Origin: Candidatus Zhuqueibacterota bacterium
GTDB taxonomy: Bacteria > Zhuqueibacterota > Zhuqueibacteria > Zhuqueibacterales > Zhuqueibacteraceae
Direction of reading: 5' to 3'
Assembly: GCA_022616415.1 (NCBI GenBank)
Contig: JAKEEU010000211.1
Location: 1 to 32,261 of the forward strand
DNA length: 32,261 nucleotides
The notes below the pieces were generated by a model. It ran no database searches. It saw only the letters and a list, made by a program, of their open reading frames with translations, and was not told the DNA's origin. Below are positions 1-8,255 of the stretch, one piece after another. Position 1 is the stretch's first letter. Each line of letters begins with the position of its first letter. A program made the position numbers and the translations under genes.

Positions 1-248
1 AGCTTGCGGCCGCGATTTCTCGTCGTGGCCGTGCCGGTTTTGAGCGATTCCTCCAACAAGGTGATGACCTGCGGACGCAACCTCGCCTCTTCCATCGCCA
101 AATTCGCCAACGCTTGCATGGAAAACATTCTCACCTTGCTGCTTTTGTCGTGAAGATAACCGGAGAGAGTTTCGATTACCACCGCGCGGTCCTTTTTGCT
201 CAATTTCAACTGACGGTCTTCGCTTTCCAAGCGATCCAACATCTCCAT
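1..248 (-). CDS. HEAT-repeat-like protein, 3' part beyond left edge
   Basis: The frame opens at an ATG at 248, nine bases after a GGAG ribosome-binding site and just after an in-frame TGA, so this is a real start; the gene runs off the left edge. The 82 visible residues begin MEMLDRLESEDRQLKLSKKD and form amphipathic helix pairs, including 'DKSSKVRMFSMQALANLAME', the typical look of a HEAT/armadillo-like unit (conserved V-R, then A-L-x-x-L-A). Such folds are protein-binding scaffolds and no specific partner can be named. The call rests on a single repeat-like unit, so the wider family is uncertain. It could equally be a short stand-alone helical protein. Confidence 0.55.
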   Translation of the reverse strand, partial: MEMLDRLESEDRQLKLSKKDRAVVIETLSGYLHDKSSKVRMFSMQALANLAMEEARLRPQVITLLEESLKTGTATTRNRGRK

Positions 249-281
249 GTACTGTCACTCCAAAAAATATTTCCTTGAGAC

Positions 282-410
282 AAGTACACTGTAACCATGA
301 ATTTTGTAGTCCCCGTCTCTTGTGGCCGGTTGTTCAAATACGACGCTTTGCTATTCCTACAACGCCCCACAAGGGGGCGAGACTACAAAAATTAATCTAA
401 CAGTGTACTT
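282..410. repeat. 129-bp palindromic MITE-like element
   Basis: An 11-bp perfect terminal inverted repeat (AAGTACACTGT at 282-292, complement at 400-410) is followed inward by further matching blocks (TTTTGTAGTC against GACTACAAAA; CTTGTGG against CCACAAG) and by a centre bounded by GGTTGT and ACAAC. The whole unit can fold into one long interrupted hairpin. It lies between the divergent-looking 5' end of the HEAT-like gene and the 3' end of the DUF1272 gene. No transposase is encoded in it. It is most likely a non-autonomous mobile element or a structured intergenic repeat. Confidence 0.7.
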
Positions 411-451
411 GGCGTCCTGGCGCCATGGCGGCAAAACTTCAAATTGCTTTG

Positions 452-688
452 CTACCCGACGCCGCTATTTAAAGCTCCCGCGGTCTCGGTTGCGCTCAGC
501 GCAGTTTCGGCAGGCGGCACTCGCCCAGGGCGGCGCACCAGCTCGCCTCGGCAGATCGGACATCGCCACTCCAAAGCCGCGGCGCCGTATGGACAAAACG
601 TGCATTCATACGTGCAAATAAAAGCCAGATGGCCGTCCGCAAGCGATTTGCCGCATTGCTCGCAAGCGCTTTTCATCTCGAGCGCCAT
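452..688 (-). CDS. DUF1272 domain-containing small cysteine-rich protein
   Basis: A 78-residue protein starting MALEMKSACEQCGKSLADGH, which matches the DUF1272 family pattern: CxxC near residue 9, the ICTYECTFC block at about 24-32, then CPICRGELVRRP at about 43-54. Seven cysteines (9, 12, 25, 29, 32, 43, 46) suggest a zinc-ribbon fold. Members usually carry another cysteine a few residues after the TFC motif; here that stretch reads PYGAAALE, so one ligand may be lost. Family function is unknown. The tail after residue 55 is longer than usual and of low complexity. There is no obvious operon partner: the flanks are a palindromic repeat on one side and a pseudogene on the other. Confidence 0.8.
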   Translation of the reverse strand: MALEMKSACEQCGKSLADGHLAFICTYECTFCPYGAAALEWRCPICRGELVRRPGRVPPAETALSATETAGALNSGVG

Positions 689-846
689 CGCGCCGCTCCT
701 TTTGATGACAAGCTGTGACGATTGCTATCGATCTGCAGATCTCGCGTGTCATTTTTGTACGCGCGAAAGTTGCGATTGTTGCTCTGTCGCTGTAAAGACG
801 ATTAAAAAAATTCACCACCGGATAGATAAATCATTCGCAAAAAGTC

Positions 847-905
847 GTAACCCAGATCACCGGTCTGTAAAATTACGCACGATCCAGTCGGGCCGACTGG
901 GTTAC
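847..905. repeat. Palindromic repeat abutting a stop codon (CCAGTCGGGCCGACTGG)
   Basis: GTAACCCAG at 847-855 is the exact complement of CTGGGTTAC at 897-905, framing a 59-bp unit that holds a 17-bp perfect palindrome at 884-900. The TAA of the minus-strand pseudogene (902-904) touches this palindrome. The same palindrome occurs twice more at 13658-13676 and 13709-13727, again against a TAA. This suggests a dispersed REP-like family that may also act as a transcript end. Confidence 0.7.
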
Positions 906-1445
906 CGTATTTTGACCCGCATGATAATCGGCTCTTGCAGTTTTTCTAATGGAAAGATCGTTTCGTCTTTATTGAAGCTGCCCCACTGGCTGTTGGCGAC
1001 GTAGTAAAAAGTATCGCGCTCCAAAACGCCGAGCGTCGGCTCGTTGAACAACGGATTGTTGGCTTCGATAATTTCGGCGCGCTCGATGCGATCCAAACTT
1101 TGGTTTAGAAAAAATTGGCTGAGCCGATGCGGGCGAATGCCGTTCGGTGATGAAGACATCGCCGCGCGAATTGACGACGAGATCGCCGAGCCAATGCGGT
1201 TGCGGCTGGTTGGGCAAGTTGTAGCGCTTGACTAATTTTCCGCTTTTCAGGTCGAATTTGAAAACGCTGGAAAGCCCCTCCTGCTCTTTCTGAAAACCGG
1301 CCATTTGCGGCGTCACGGTGCTGCACACCCAAAGCGTCCGGCGCTTGGCATCCACCTTCAAATTTTTTGAGAATGCTTTTAAATGCTTATGAATTAAGAC
1401 AACGTGCGTGGTTTTTTCGTTCAAACTCCAGCCGTTTGTTGCCAA
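902..1445 (-). pseudogene. Gluconolactonase/SMP-30-like protein, truncated with out-of-frame internal deletion
   Basis: Two frames carry pieces of one protein. Frame one (1445 down to about 1126) encodes 'KVDAKRRTLWVCSTVTPQMA', then 'LLG'-like 'HWLGDLVVNSRGDVFITERH', the middle of SMP-30/gluconolactonase/LRE-type beta-propellers. Frame two (about 1145 down to 902) encodes 'NGIRPHRLSQFFLNQSLDRI' and the C-terminus with 'PTLGVLERDTFYYVANSQWG'. From memory of the family, roughly a hundred residues that should separate these blocks are missing, and the frame changes at about 1126-1145. The amino-terminal propeller blades are also absent; nothing recognisable precedes the KVD block. I therefore call it a decayed gene rather than a simple one-base error. 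The TAA stop abuts the palindrome at 884-901. Confidence 0.75.
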
Positions 1446-1585
1446 AAAATAAAAACGAGCAGTTGAATCTACCGCTCGCTAAAGCTTGGAATGGCTTTCA
1501 AATAAAATCGAATTTCACTGCGTCTGATCCGGTATCCAATAGTTATGGAAATGGAGGTTTGCAGGGAATCTTAACGTCTGATGAA

Positions 1586-1785
1586 TTTTGACTTTCAAGT
1601 TCGGTAATGTTCTTCGGCCAGAACTCATCCCCCTGCCCCCTTCTCTTGGGAAGAGAAGGGGGAGAAGCGGGCTTGAAGCTCTAAAAGTCCCCTTCTCTTT
1701 TTAAGAGAAGGGGCTTTAGGGGATGAGTTATGATTTGCACATTACCGCTTTTGATCATCAAATTTCATAAGGCGTCACTACAAAC
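1586..1785. repeat. ~200-bp structured repeat, copy A
   Basis: This unit matches 8256-8454 at roughly nine positions in ten by eye. It contains an inverted repeat (AACTCATCCCC... at 1623-1648 against ...GGGGATGAGTT at 1704-1730), inner hairpins built from CCCTTCTCTT/AAGAGAAGGG, and ends related to TTTCAAGTTCGGTAATGT and its complement. It lies 15 bases beyond the stop of the GWxTD gene. No coding potential was seen. The rest of the gap 1446-1800 shows nothing else I can identify. Confidence 0.85.
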
Positions 1786-1800
1786 GACTACGAACTTTTT

Positions 1801-3258
1801 TTATTGCACCTCAATGATGCGATTTTTGCCGCTGCAGCTGCGGGTGATCAACTGTTGCCAATTCGGGTCTTGCAGCTCGCCTTGCAGCGTCGAATGAATT
1901 TGCTCGTAATTGCTGAAGCCCATGCGATCCGCAAAAACAAAAACGACTCCCCCCTGCCCTTTCAAATTATCATACGTCCAGGTTTCGTAAGGCAAGGACG
2001 TGGTGCTGCTGGGCGTGCGATCGATATGGCTCGGCGCGCCGTAAAGAATGAACACACGCCCGCGATCGGTTTTCCAGCCGGGGCGACTCGGCGATTTAAA
2101 GCGCTTCCCTGCGTCTTCGGCGCGCAACAAATAAAGCTGTCGATAAGCCAGGCCGGTCTGCGCCTCATCCGGGCGGGTTGATTGCCAAAGCGAGGCGATA
2201 TACTCGCGTTTGGCCTGGACGTTCGCGAGACTTTTATAAAATTTTTTGTCGTTCGGCGTGGTCAGGAAAAACATCCGGCTAAATTCTTCGTCGAGCGCTT
2301 TTTCGTCCAAATCGAGCAAGGGACCGGAGGCGATTTTGGGCAACGCCGCGCCGTTCACGTTTTGAGCCTTTTGTACGGACGGGTTGTAGATAAAAAACAT
2401 TTTCTCGCGGCTCGCCAGCGCGGTTTCGGCGGAATCCGCAATGCCGTAGGTCAAACGATATTTTCCGGAAGGCAGGCCGGCGATATTCATCATGCCGATT
2501 TCAACGCTGGCGTCGAAGCGTTTTATTTTCGTGCGAAACGTGCTGCCGAGGTTTTCGACGATTTCACCTTCAGCATCATGAATGCGGCACAAGGTTTTAT
2601 ATTTTCGCCCGGGCACGTTTTGCAGCAAATGATAGGCTTCAAAATAATAATACAATTCCGGCGCGCCTTCGCCGAACAAAGTCATAGCATTGGGTATAAC
2701 TTCTTGCGCATGTTTGGTAAAAACTGCCGGGCTTGAAGCGGCGCTCGGGCGAATGGCCGAGGCCAATTCAAGATCGCTGAGTTCCAATTTTTCCGGGGAA
2801 AAACGGCGCACCTCGATTTCAGCGCTGGCGCTATCGGCGCGGTCGGGCCGATGCAAATCCCTCACTTGCAACGAAATGCAGTATCGTCCCGGCGTGTCGA
2901 CGAGATAGCTCAATGCATCGACCAGATGTTGCGTATTTTTCAGCCCCGACGCGCCGGCGAAAGATTTTTCAATCTTCCAGCTTTTCGAGGCCCACAACTT
3001 GCGATCGTGGTAAATTTGCAAGGCGAGCAAAAGCCGGCAGGCAGCGGCCTCGTTCGCGCCGGAGACATACGTGATCGCGGCCTCTGGAAGAGAGTAATAA
3101 ATTTCCAGATAAGCTTGTCCGGCTTTATCCTGAAATTGCGCCGCATCGAGGTTGGGTTTGAGGCGAGGCTGCGCGTGGCAGACAATGAAGGATAAGATGA
3201 TCTGCCATAAGATGATTACGCCAAGAGGCCGGGAAATAAAAGTGAAAATTTTAGGCAT
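1801..3258 (-). CDS. GWxTD domain-containing exported protein
   Basis: A 485-residue protein with a signal peptide (hydrophobic residues 11-27, likely cut after CHA at 29). The C-terminal quarter carries the family-defining GWKTD motif at 394-398, followed by RGRVFILYGAP and 'YETWTYDNLKGQGGVVFVFA', the usual layout of GWxTD proteins. The middle (about 200-300) has beta-rich segments like those that precede GWxTD in other members. The family is widespread in FCB-type and Acidobacteria-like genomes; its biochemical role is not established. It is the last gene of the cluster that starts with the DUF4397 lipoprotein. Its ribosome-binding site is weak (GGAT seven bases before ATG). A 321-bp gap with two hairpins separates it from the PorV-like gene, so it may have its own promoter. 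Confidence 0.88.
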   Translation of the reverse strand: MPKIFTFISRPLGVIILWQIILSFIVCHAQPRLKPNLDAAQFQDKAGQAYLEIYYSLPEAAITYVSGANEAAACRLLLALQIYHDRKLWASKSWKIEKSFAGASGLKNTQHLVDALSYLVDTPGRYCISLQVRDLHRPDRADSASAEIEVRRFSPEKLELSDLELASAIRPSAASSPAVFTKHAQEVIPNAMTLFGEGAPELYYYFEAYHLLQNVPGRKYKTLCRIHDAEGEIVENLGSTFRTKIKRFDASVEIGMMNIAGLPSGKYRLTYGIADSAETALASREKMFFIYNPSVQKAQNVNGAALPKIASGPLLDLDEKALDEEFSRMFFLTTPNDKKFYKSLANVQAKREYIASLWQSTRPDEAQTGLAYRQLYLLRAEDAGKRFKSPSRPGWKTDRGRVFILYGAPSHIDRTPSSTTSLPYETWTYDNLKGQGGVVFVFADRMGFSNYEQIHSTLQGELQDPNWQQLITRSCSGKNRIIEVQ

Positions 3259-3438
3259 AATTGCTATCCGATAAAATTAATTTCTTCCACACGGATCAAA
3301 AACTCACACGGAAAATTTTCCCCACGGATTGAAGAATCCCACAGATAAAAAACTTTATCAGTGAGGTTTTCAATCAGTTGGCGCATTCTTTAAATCTCTC
3401 TTTAAAACAAACAAGATTCCTGGCGGAATGACAGAAGT

Positions 3439-3477
3439 AACGAAGGGCTGGGAGCCCAAATCTCCCAACCCTTCGTT
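3439..3477. repeat. 16-bp-stem hairpin in 3259-3579 gap
   Basis: Arms at 3439-3454 and 3462-3477 pair over 16 bp with one G-U-type mismatch around a 7-base loop. It sits between the PorV-like stop and the GWxTD start. It lacks a T-run on the minus-strand side, so it could be a repeat, an RNA-stabilising stem or a Rho-linked end. The same gap, at about 3327-3391, holds a diverged copy of the sequence CCCCACGGATTGAAGAATCCCA seen at 12355-12425 (two shorter pieces of it are exact). Confidence 0.6.
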
Positions 3478-3513
3478 CCTACAGCAACAAGGTATTAATC
3501 CGCAAATCCTGGC

Positions 3514-3577
3514 GAAGCCGGACTTGCGCTGGACGGGTCACGTGGGATGGAGAAACCGAGGCGCAAGTCCGGGCTTC
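3514..3577. repeat. Palindromic repeat immediately after the PorV-like stop
   Basis: GAAGCCGGACTTGCGC at 3514-3529 pairs with GCGCAAGTCCGGGCTTC at 3561-3577 (one bulged base). The arm ends two bases from the TAA of the gene at 3580. It is another case of a palindrome parked at a 3' end. The 31-base loop has no feature I recognise. Confidence 0.6.
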
Positions 3578-3579
3578 AC

Positions 3580-4629
3580 TTAAAATCCCAGCGAAACGGA
3601 GAGCACGTTGCTGGAACTGAAGAACGCGAGATCGCGATAGGCATAGTTGATGTCGATGCCGAGGCCGGTGAAATCATAGTGCAGGCCGGCGCCGAGCGTC
3701 AAGCCGTAAATGTAAGCGCCTTCGCCGACGGCGTCATCGGGCGTATCCGGCGAAAGGCTGTAACCGCCGCGCAGGAAAAACAGGTCTCTGAAATTGTATT
3801 CCGCGCCGAAACGGCCGACATTTTCCTGAAAGTTGTTGTCTTGAAACAGCGAGGTCAATAGCAATTCATCTTTCCCTCCTATCGGCAGCGCATAGGACAA
3901 GCCGAGCTCCAACGTGGTCGGCAACTCGTCTTTTTGCGCCACAATTTGATACGGTGAAGGGCCGCGGTCGGAGTTCGTCGGTTGCGAATTGCGATTTAAG
4001 CCGGCACCGCCATATTGCATGGCCGGCCCGATGTTCTTGACGGCGACGCCGATGCTCAAGCCGTCGATCTTGCCGAGGTTGCTGTACTGCACGCCGGCAT
4101 CGATGGCAAAGCCGGTGGCGCCGACGCGATCGATGTTCTCACTGACCACGTTCAAAGTCGCGCCGACATTCACGCGGTCACTCAGCGCCCGCGAGTAAGT
4201 CAATCCCGTGGTGATGAATTGCGGGCTGATGACGGCGCCGGTCCCATCCGGCGCATCTTCGGTAGTCACTTCGATATCACCGATGTTCAAAGATTTGAGG
4301 CTGAAGCCGAGAGTGCCGAAGCCGCCAAAATTCGCGCTGACCGCCACGTAGTTGACGTTAATATCCGAGAGGTGGCGCATGTAGGAAAACATGGCGTTGG
4401 CGGAATAGTTCGAGCGATTGAGACCGGCCGGATTCCAGTAAATCGCTTCGATGCCCTGCACGGAGGCAATGGAAGCGCCGCCCATGCCGATATAACGGCC
4501 GCCGACCGGGATCAACAACTCCGAGGCGGCGTTGGTGCCGGTGCGGTTTTCCTGAGCACTGGTGTCGCCGCCGGCGAGCAGGAAAACGGCCAGCGTCAAA
4601 ATCGAAGATTTATTGATAAATTTTTTCAT
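3580..4629 (-). CDS. PorV/PorQ family outer-membrane beta-barrel protein
   Basis: 349 residues with a signal peptide (MKKFINKSSILTLAVFLLAG, cut near TSA-Q at 25-26). Residues 40-75 carry the hallmark 'GGRYIGMGGASIAS' and 'EAIYWNPAGLN', as in PorV/PorQ (UPF0164-like, FadL-related) barrels. The chain alternates beta strands throughout and ends in SVSLGF with a C-terminal aromatic residue, as expected for insertion by the BAM machinery. In type IX secretion, PorV shuttles sorting-domain cargo; here it lies directly downstream of a 1124-aa protein with such a sorting domain, which fits that role. Specific identity as PorV rather than a paralogue cannot be settled from sequence alone. The start is supported by GGAG seven bases upstream. 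Confidence 0.85.
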   Translation of the reverse strand: MKKFINKSSILTLAVFLLAGGDTSAQENRTGTNAASELLIPVGGRYIGMGGASIASVQGIEAIYWNPAGLNRSNYSANAMFSYMRHLSDINVNYVAVSANFGGFGTLGFSLKSLNIGDIEVTTEDAPDGTGAVISPQFITTGLTYSRALSDRVNVGATLNVVSENIDRVGATGFAIDAGVQYSNLGKIDGLSIGVAVKNIGPAMQYGGAGLNRNSQPTNSDRGPSPYQIVAQKDELPTTLELGLSYALPIGGKDELLLTSLFQDNNFQENVGRFGAEYNFRDLFFLRGGYSLSPDTPDDAVGEGAYIYGLTLGAGLHYDFTGLGIDINYAYRDLAFFSSSNVLSVSLGF

Positions 4630-4679
4630 AAAATTTCTCCAGTAAAGCTTTCAGTTCAAATCGACAAATAAAAATTTTC

Positions 4680-4751
4680 GCTCACGGAAAAGAACTCTCA
4701 CGGAAAATATTCTTCAAGATTCAATTCCGTGAGAGTTCCGATTCCGTGAGC
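4680..4751 (-). terminator. Long hairpin, likely terminator of the 1124-aa gene
   Basis: Arms at 4680-4705 and 4725-4751 pair over about 25 bases with one small interruption, each containing two CTCACGGAA units. It begins 12 bases after the stop at 4764. On the minus strand the stem is followed by GAAAATTTTTATTT, giving a passable intrinsic terminator. It may equally be a repeat domesticated as a terminator. Confidence 0.55.
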
Positions 4752-4763
4752 CAAAAATAAAGC

Positions 4764-7700
4764 TCAGAAATTCCGCAAGAATTGCTGCTCTTGCACGATG
4801 GCGATCTTCAAATCTTTCGTCATGCCCAAATCCGGAAATTCGAGGCGCGCGATGTAAATGCCGCTGGCCACGGGCAGGCCGGCCTCGTTCTGCAAATTCC
4901 AGCGCAGGAACTGCGCATTGTCCGGCGCGTTGAGTCCTTTGGTCAGCGTGCGCACCAGCACGCCGGCAAGGTTGAAGATGCGAATGATGGCTTTGTCCGG
5001 CAAATGCGAAAACGTGATGAAGCGGGTGAAATTGTTCTGCTCGAACCGGTTGAAGCCGCGATAAGGATTCGGGAACGCCTTGACCAATTTCGCAATGTCT
5101 TGCTTGGCAACATTCCGGTCAATGCGCGGGGCCCTGCTGGTAAAGGTGAATTTATCCGCTGCGGAGTTGACACGATTGGCCACAATAAGAAATTCATCCG
5201 TCGCTTGAAAAGCGATATTGCCGCCACGACGGTTCGGCGTACCCCACCACATGAGAGGCAGGGTCGCGTTCAAAATATCCGCCTGCAGTGCAGGGTCGGG
5301 CGTTTCGCCATACGGAACGGCAAAGACAAAGAACCACTCGCGCGTCAGAGCGACATTGTCGACGCCTTCATCGCTATACGGCGGCCAATACCTGCCATCG
5401 ACGCGACCGCCGGCATCATTGTTTTCCAGATAACCGACCATTAAGCGGGTCGGCGGATTGGTTTCCATATCGTAAGCCGCAAACGGCACGTTTTTGACAT
5501 AATCTTGATAAGCATAGCCCGCGCTGGGATTAATGATGAACGGCGTGAAGGCGGTATCTTCCGCCGGCTGGTCGGCGCGGCGCAGATAACGATAACCATA
5601 CGACTGATTCGGATCGTTAGGATCGAGAACTTGGCCGTCGGTATCCGTGCCGGCTAATTTGATCAACACATTGTGCAGTTGTGGCGGGGTGATCGTCGAG
5701 CTGCTGAACCATTGATTGAATGCCATGCCGACCGCACCGGACAAGCCTTCAAGGTGGAAACCATCGGCGCCGGCAAAAGTCCAGCGCCGCGCGCCGGAAG
5801 GAATTTGAAACTCCTTCATGCCCGGCGGCGGTCCGACGACTTTGACTTGCAGACCATCGGTGAGCAAGTAATTGCCGTCGCCGCTTTGATTGGATTGACT
5901 GGAGAGCACGATTTTGCTGGCCGTCTTGTTCGCCAAGGCCCAAACGAAGCCGCCATGACCATCATCCGAAAAAGTCACTTCATAATCATGTCCGTTTGCC
6001 TTGAGCGGATCGAGCACGAGCGCGACCGCCGTGCCATCGCTTGGCCCCTCGTGCCGAACGGTTAGGGAATCACCGGGGGTCGAGGCCAAACGCACACCCG
6101 GTTTGGTGGTTTGCGGAACGACGGTCACGATCGCCGGCGGACTTTCCAGAGTTTTTGACGCCACATTCGGATCCGCGTTATAGCTATACGCGGTGACGCC
6201 AAAATAATACGGTTGTCCGTTGATCAGCGGCGCATCGCGCAGGCGATCGCGGTCAACAAGGAAAGTTCGTGAGATGCCGGTATCGTTGCCGAATTGCACG
6301 GGCAGATTGAGAATCAGCCCGGATCTGGGATCGAAGGTTTCTTGCGAGATCGTGCGGATGGAATTGTTGACGTCGAAAGTCGCCAATTTGATGCCTTGCT
6401 CAACCGAGGCCCCGGCGGTCGGCAACTGATAAACATTGTATCCTTCGAACGCATATCCCTTGATCGTTTCGTTCTCGGTGGCAGCCACGCCGGCCGGATT
6501 CGAGGCCCAGTTGAGAAAAATTTGCCCGTCATATTCGGAGGCAATCGGGTTCGGGAGAGCCGGGGGCTTGGGCAGTTGAAAGAGATTGTCAAAAGCATCT
6601 TGCGCGAAACGGTCGAAGAATTTCAACACCGCGATGCTCGAAAGCCGGTCGGAGCCGAGCGCAGAAATCGAAGCGATCACGGTTTCCTGGGTGTCGCCCA
6701 GCGCCATCGTAAAGGGCCCGGTCGATTGGAGCAAACGCCGATCACCGGTGACCGAGTCAAGCCAGCCGGAATTGGAAATGGGATCGCCGGGAACGCGAAA
6801 CTTCGTCACCTTGCGGGCGGGATCGCGCCACGGGTCCGGCGGGCTTTCCGGCCGGGGCCGGAAGCCGCGCAACAAGTTATACCATTGCAGCGTGCTGAGA
6901 TAATTGTTCTCGCCGGTGTCCGGATCGCTATCCTCTTGGCCGGCGGCAAAATAAGCAAACGAGGTCATCGGCAAATTGCGAAAGCCCGGACGCTCTTTCA
7001 GGCCGAAAATGGCCACGTCGTTCGGAGCCGGCACCAGCGGCCCGGCAAAGAAATCATAACCCGCCGCCGGCGGCGGCAGCCCAATGGCCGCATAATTGCC
7101 GTCAACCGCTTGCGAGTTATAAACGTAGCCCAAGCTCAACGTGGTATCACAGCCGACGTAATCGTCGCCAAAGCTGCCAAGGTCCGGATCCACAAATTGG
7201 CAGAAATACATGCTGTCAATCGTGGCGTTGGCGGGTGTGATGGCCGTGCCTTTGTAAATGATGCGAAATTGCTTGAAGATGACGTTGCCCAGCGCATCGG
7301 CGCGACGATAGGCCCAGAGCGTGAGCTGCATTTCAATGCCGATCGGGGGTGATCCCGAAAACAGTTCCGCGGTCCCGGCATTCAAATCGTTCGCCACCAG
7401 CCAAAGGACTTGATCGCCGTCGGCATAGCCCGGCTCATCCGCATGCTTCGCCGGGTCATAAGCTTCGCCGGCGCGCGGAACAAGCTTGGGCGTGCCATCG
7501 TCGTTGAATTGCGGCGCATACTGGCCGTCGCCATCGGCGTCGTAAAATGGCGCGCCTTTGTAAGCCGGCCAATCGATCCAGTCCCGGCGATAAAGATCGC
7601 GCACCTGTTGGATCTGCGCTTCGGTAACTTGGGCGGCCGTGGTCAGAAAAAACTCCGCGGCGTCCTGGCGCAAATTGGCCGTGGCAAAATCCCGGCGCAC

Positions 7701-8138
7701 GCGCCAAACCCGATCGACCATCCTGCCATCATTGGCATTTTCAGCGACACCGCGCGAGATAATCGCCCCGGGCACGGTGCCAATGTTGAAATCCTGGCCG
7801 CCGACCCGAACCCTTCTGGCGTTGCCATCATTGACTTGACCGCCCCAGATAAAGCCGTCTTGAAAAATCGTTGCCACCAGCGGGTTGGTGCCGCGCGGGA
7901 AATACAACCCCGGCGCGTTGGTCGTCGGGTTGGTGGCCGATCTGCCGTCGGAAACAATCCACATCGCCACATTGCCGATGTTGACCAGGGTGCGATTGGT
8001 GGTGGAGTCAGCAGTGGTTTTGGCCAGCCGTTGCGCCGGCTTGCGATTGCCTCCCTCAACGGCGCGCGCCCGTTCACGAGAGATGAACAGCGCCGCCGTT
8101 AAAAATATGCAGAGAAGAAGGAATGATTTTTTTCTCAT
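4764..8138 (-). CDS. Large secreted protein with fibronectin-like region and T9SS-type sorting domain
   Basis: 1124 residues. A signal peptide (about 1-27) is followed by an N-terminal region with 'MWIVSDGR' and a calcium-loop-like DADGDGQYAP. A fibronectin-III-like stretch follows ('NPIASEYDGQIFLNW' up to 'PYYFGVTAYSYNAD'), then a long beta-rich section. The last ~95 residues begin 'KAFPNPYRGFNRFEQN', continue 'IIRIFNLAGVLVRTL' and 'GIYIARLEFPDLGMTKDLKI', a type-A-like C-terminal sorting domain with an extra tail (VQEQQFLRNF). It is therefore probably exported to the surface or medium. It follows a TonB-dependent receptor and precedes a PorV-like protein, a recurrent grouping in this branch. 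No enzymatic motif was found. The start has GGAGG eight bases upstream. Confidence 0.8.
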   Translation of the reverse strand: MRKKSFLLLCIFLTAALFISRERARAVEGGNRKPAQRLAKTTADSTTNRTLVNIGNVAMWIVSDGRSATNPTTNAPGLYFPRGTNPLVATIFQDGFIWGGQVNDGNARRVRVGGQDFNIGTVPGAIISRGVAENANDGRMVDRVWRVRRDFATANLRQDAAEFFLTTAAQVTEAQIQQVRDLYRRDWIDWPAYKGAPFYDADGDGQYAPQFNDDGTPKLVPRAGEAYDPAKHADEPGYADGDQVLWLVANDLNAGTAELFSGSPPIGIEMQLTLWAYRRADALGNVIFKQFRIIYKGTAITPANATIDSMYFCQFVDPDLGSFGDDYVGCDTTLSLGYVYNSQAVDGNYAAIGLPPPAAGYDFFAGPLVPAPNDVAIFGLKERPGFRNLPMTSFAYFAAGQEDSDPDTGENNYLSTLQWYNLLRGFRPRPESPPDPWRDPARKVTKFRVPGDPISNSGWLDSVTGDRRLLQSTGPFTMALGDTQETVIASISALGSDRLSSIAVLKFFDRFAQDAFDNLFQLPKPPALPNPIASEYDGQIFLNWASNPAGVAATENETIKGYAFEGYNVYQLPTAGASVEQGIKLATFDVNNSIRTISQETFDPRSGLILNLPVQFGNDTGISRTFLVDRDRLRDAPLINGQPYYFGVTAYSYNADPNVASKTLESPPAIVTVVPQTTKPGVRLASTPGDSLTVRHEGPSDGTAVALVLDPLKANGHDYEVTFSDDGHGGFVWALANKTASKIVLSSQSNQSGDGNYLLTDGLQVKVVGPPPGMKEFQIPSGARRWTFAGADGFHLEGLSGAVGMAFNQWFSSSTITPPQLHNVLIKLAGTDTDGQVLDPNDPNQSYGYRYLRRADQPAEDTAFTPFIINPSAGYAYQDYVKNVPFAAYDMETNPPTRLMVGYLENNDAGGRVDGRYWPPYSDEGVDNVALTREWFFVFAVPYGETPDPALQADILNATLPLMWWGTPNRRGGNIAFQATDEFLIVANRVNSAADKFTFTSRAPRIDRNVAKQDIAKLVKAFPNPYRGFNRFEQNNFTRFITFSHLPDKAIIRIFNLAGVLVRTLTKGLNAPDNAQFLRWNLQNEAGLPVASGIYIARLEFPDLGMTKDLKIAIVQEQQFLRNF

Positions 8139-8187
8139 TTCTCAAACCTCCGTGAAATGATCGTTCGTTTAAGTGTATCGCATTTCA

Positions 8188-8225
8188 CAAGCGGAGTGCG
8201 AAGCTAAAGCTTCGCACTCCGCTTG
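8188..8225. repeat. Perfect 18-bp palindrome
   Basis: CAAGCGGAGTGCGAAGCT at 8188-8205 is exactly complemented at 8208-8225. It lies about 50 bases upstream of the 1124-aa gene, in its presumed leader. No T-run follows on the minus strand. Together with repeat copy B it fills most of the 316-bp gap 8139-8454. Confidence 0.75.
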
Positions 8226-8255
8226 CCTCGTTCCTGCAACAATGACCCAAATGCG

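Noticed and set aside
606..1004. Short frames overlapping or flanking the DUF1272 gene on both strands
   Set aside because: They overlap the DUF1272 frame or the intergenic palindrome and show no homology I can recognise.
902..1445. A single sequencing frameshift in an otherwise intact gene
   Set aside because: The two in-frame blocks correspond to non-adjacent parts of the family, so a one-base correction would not restore the protein, and the N-terminus is missing too.
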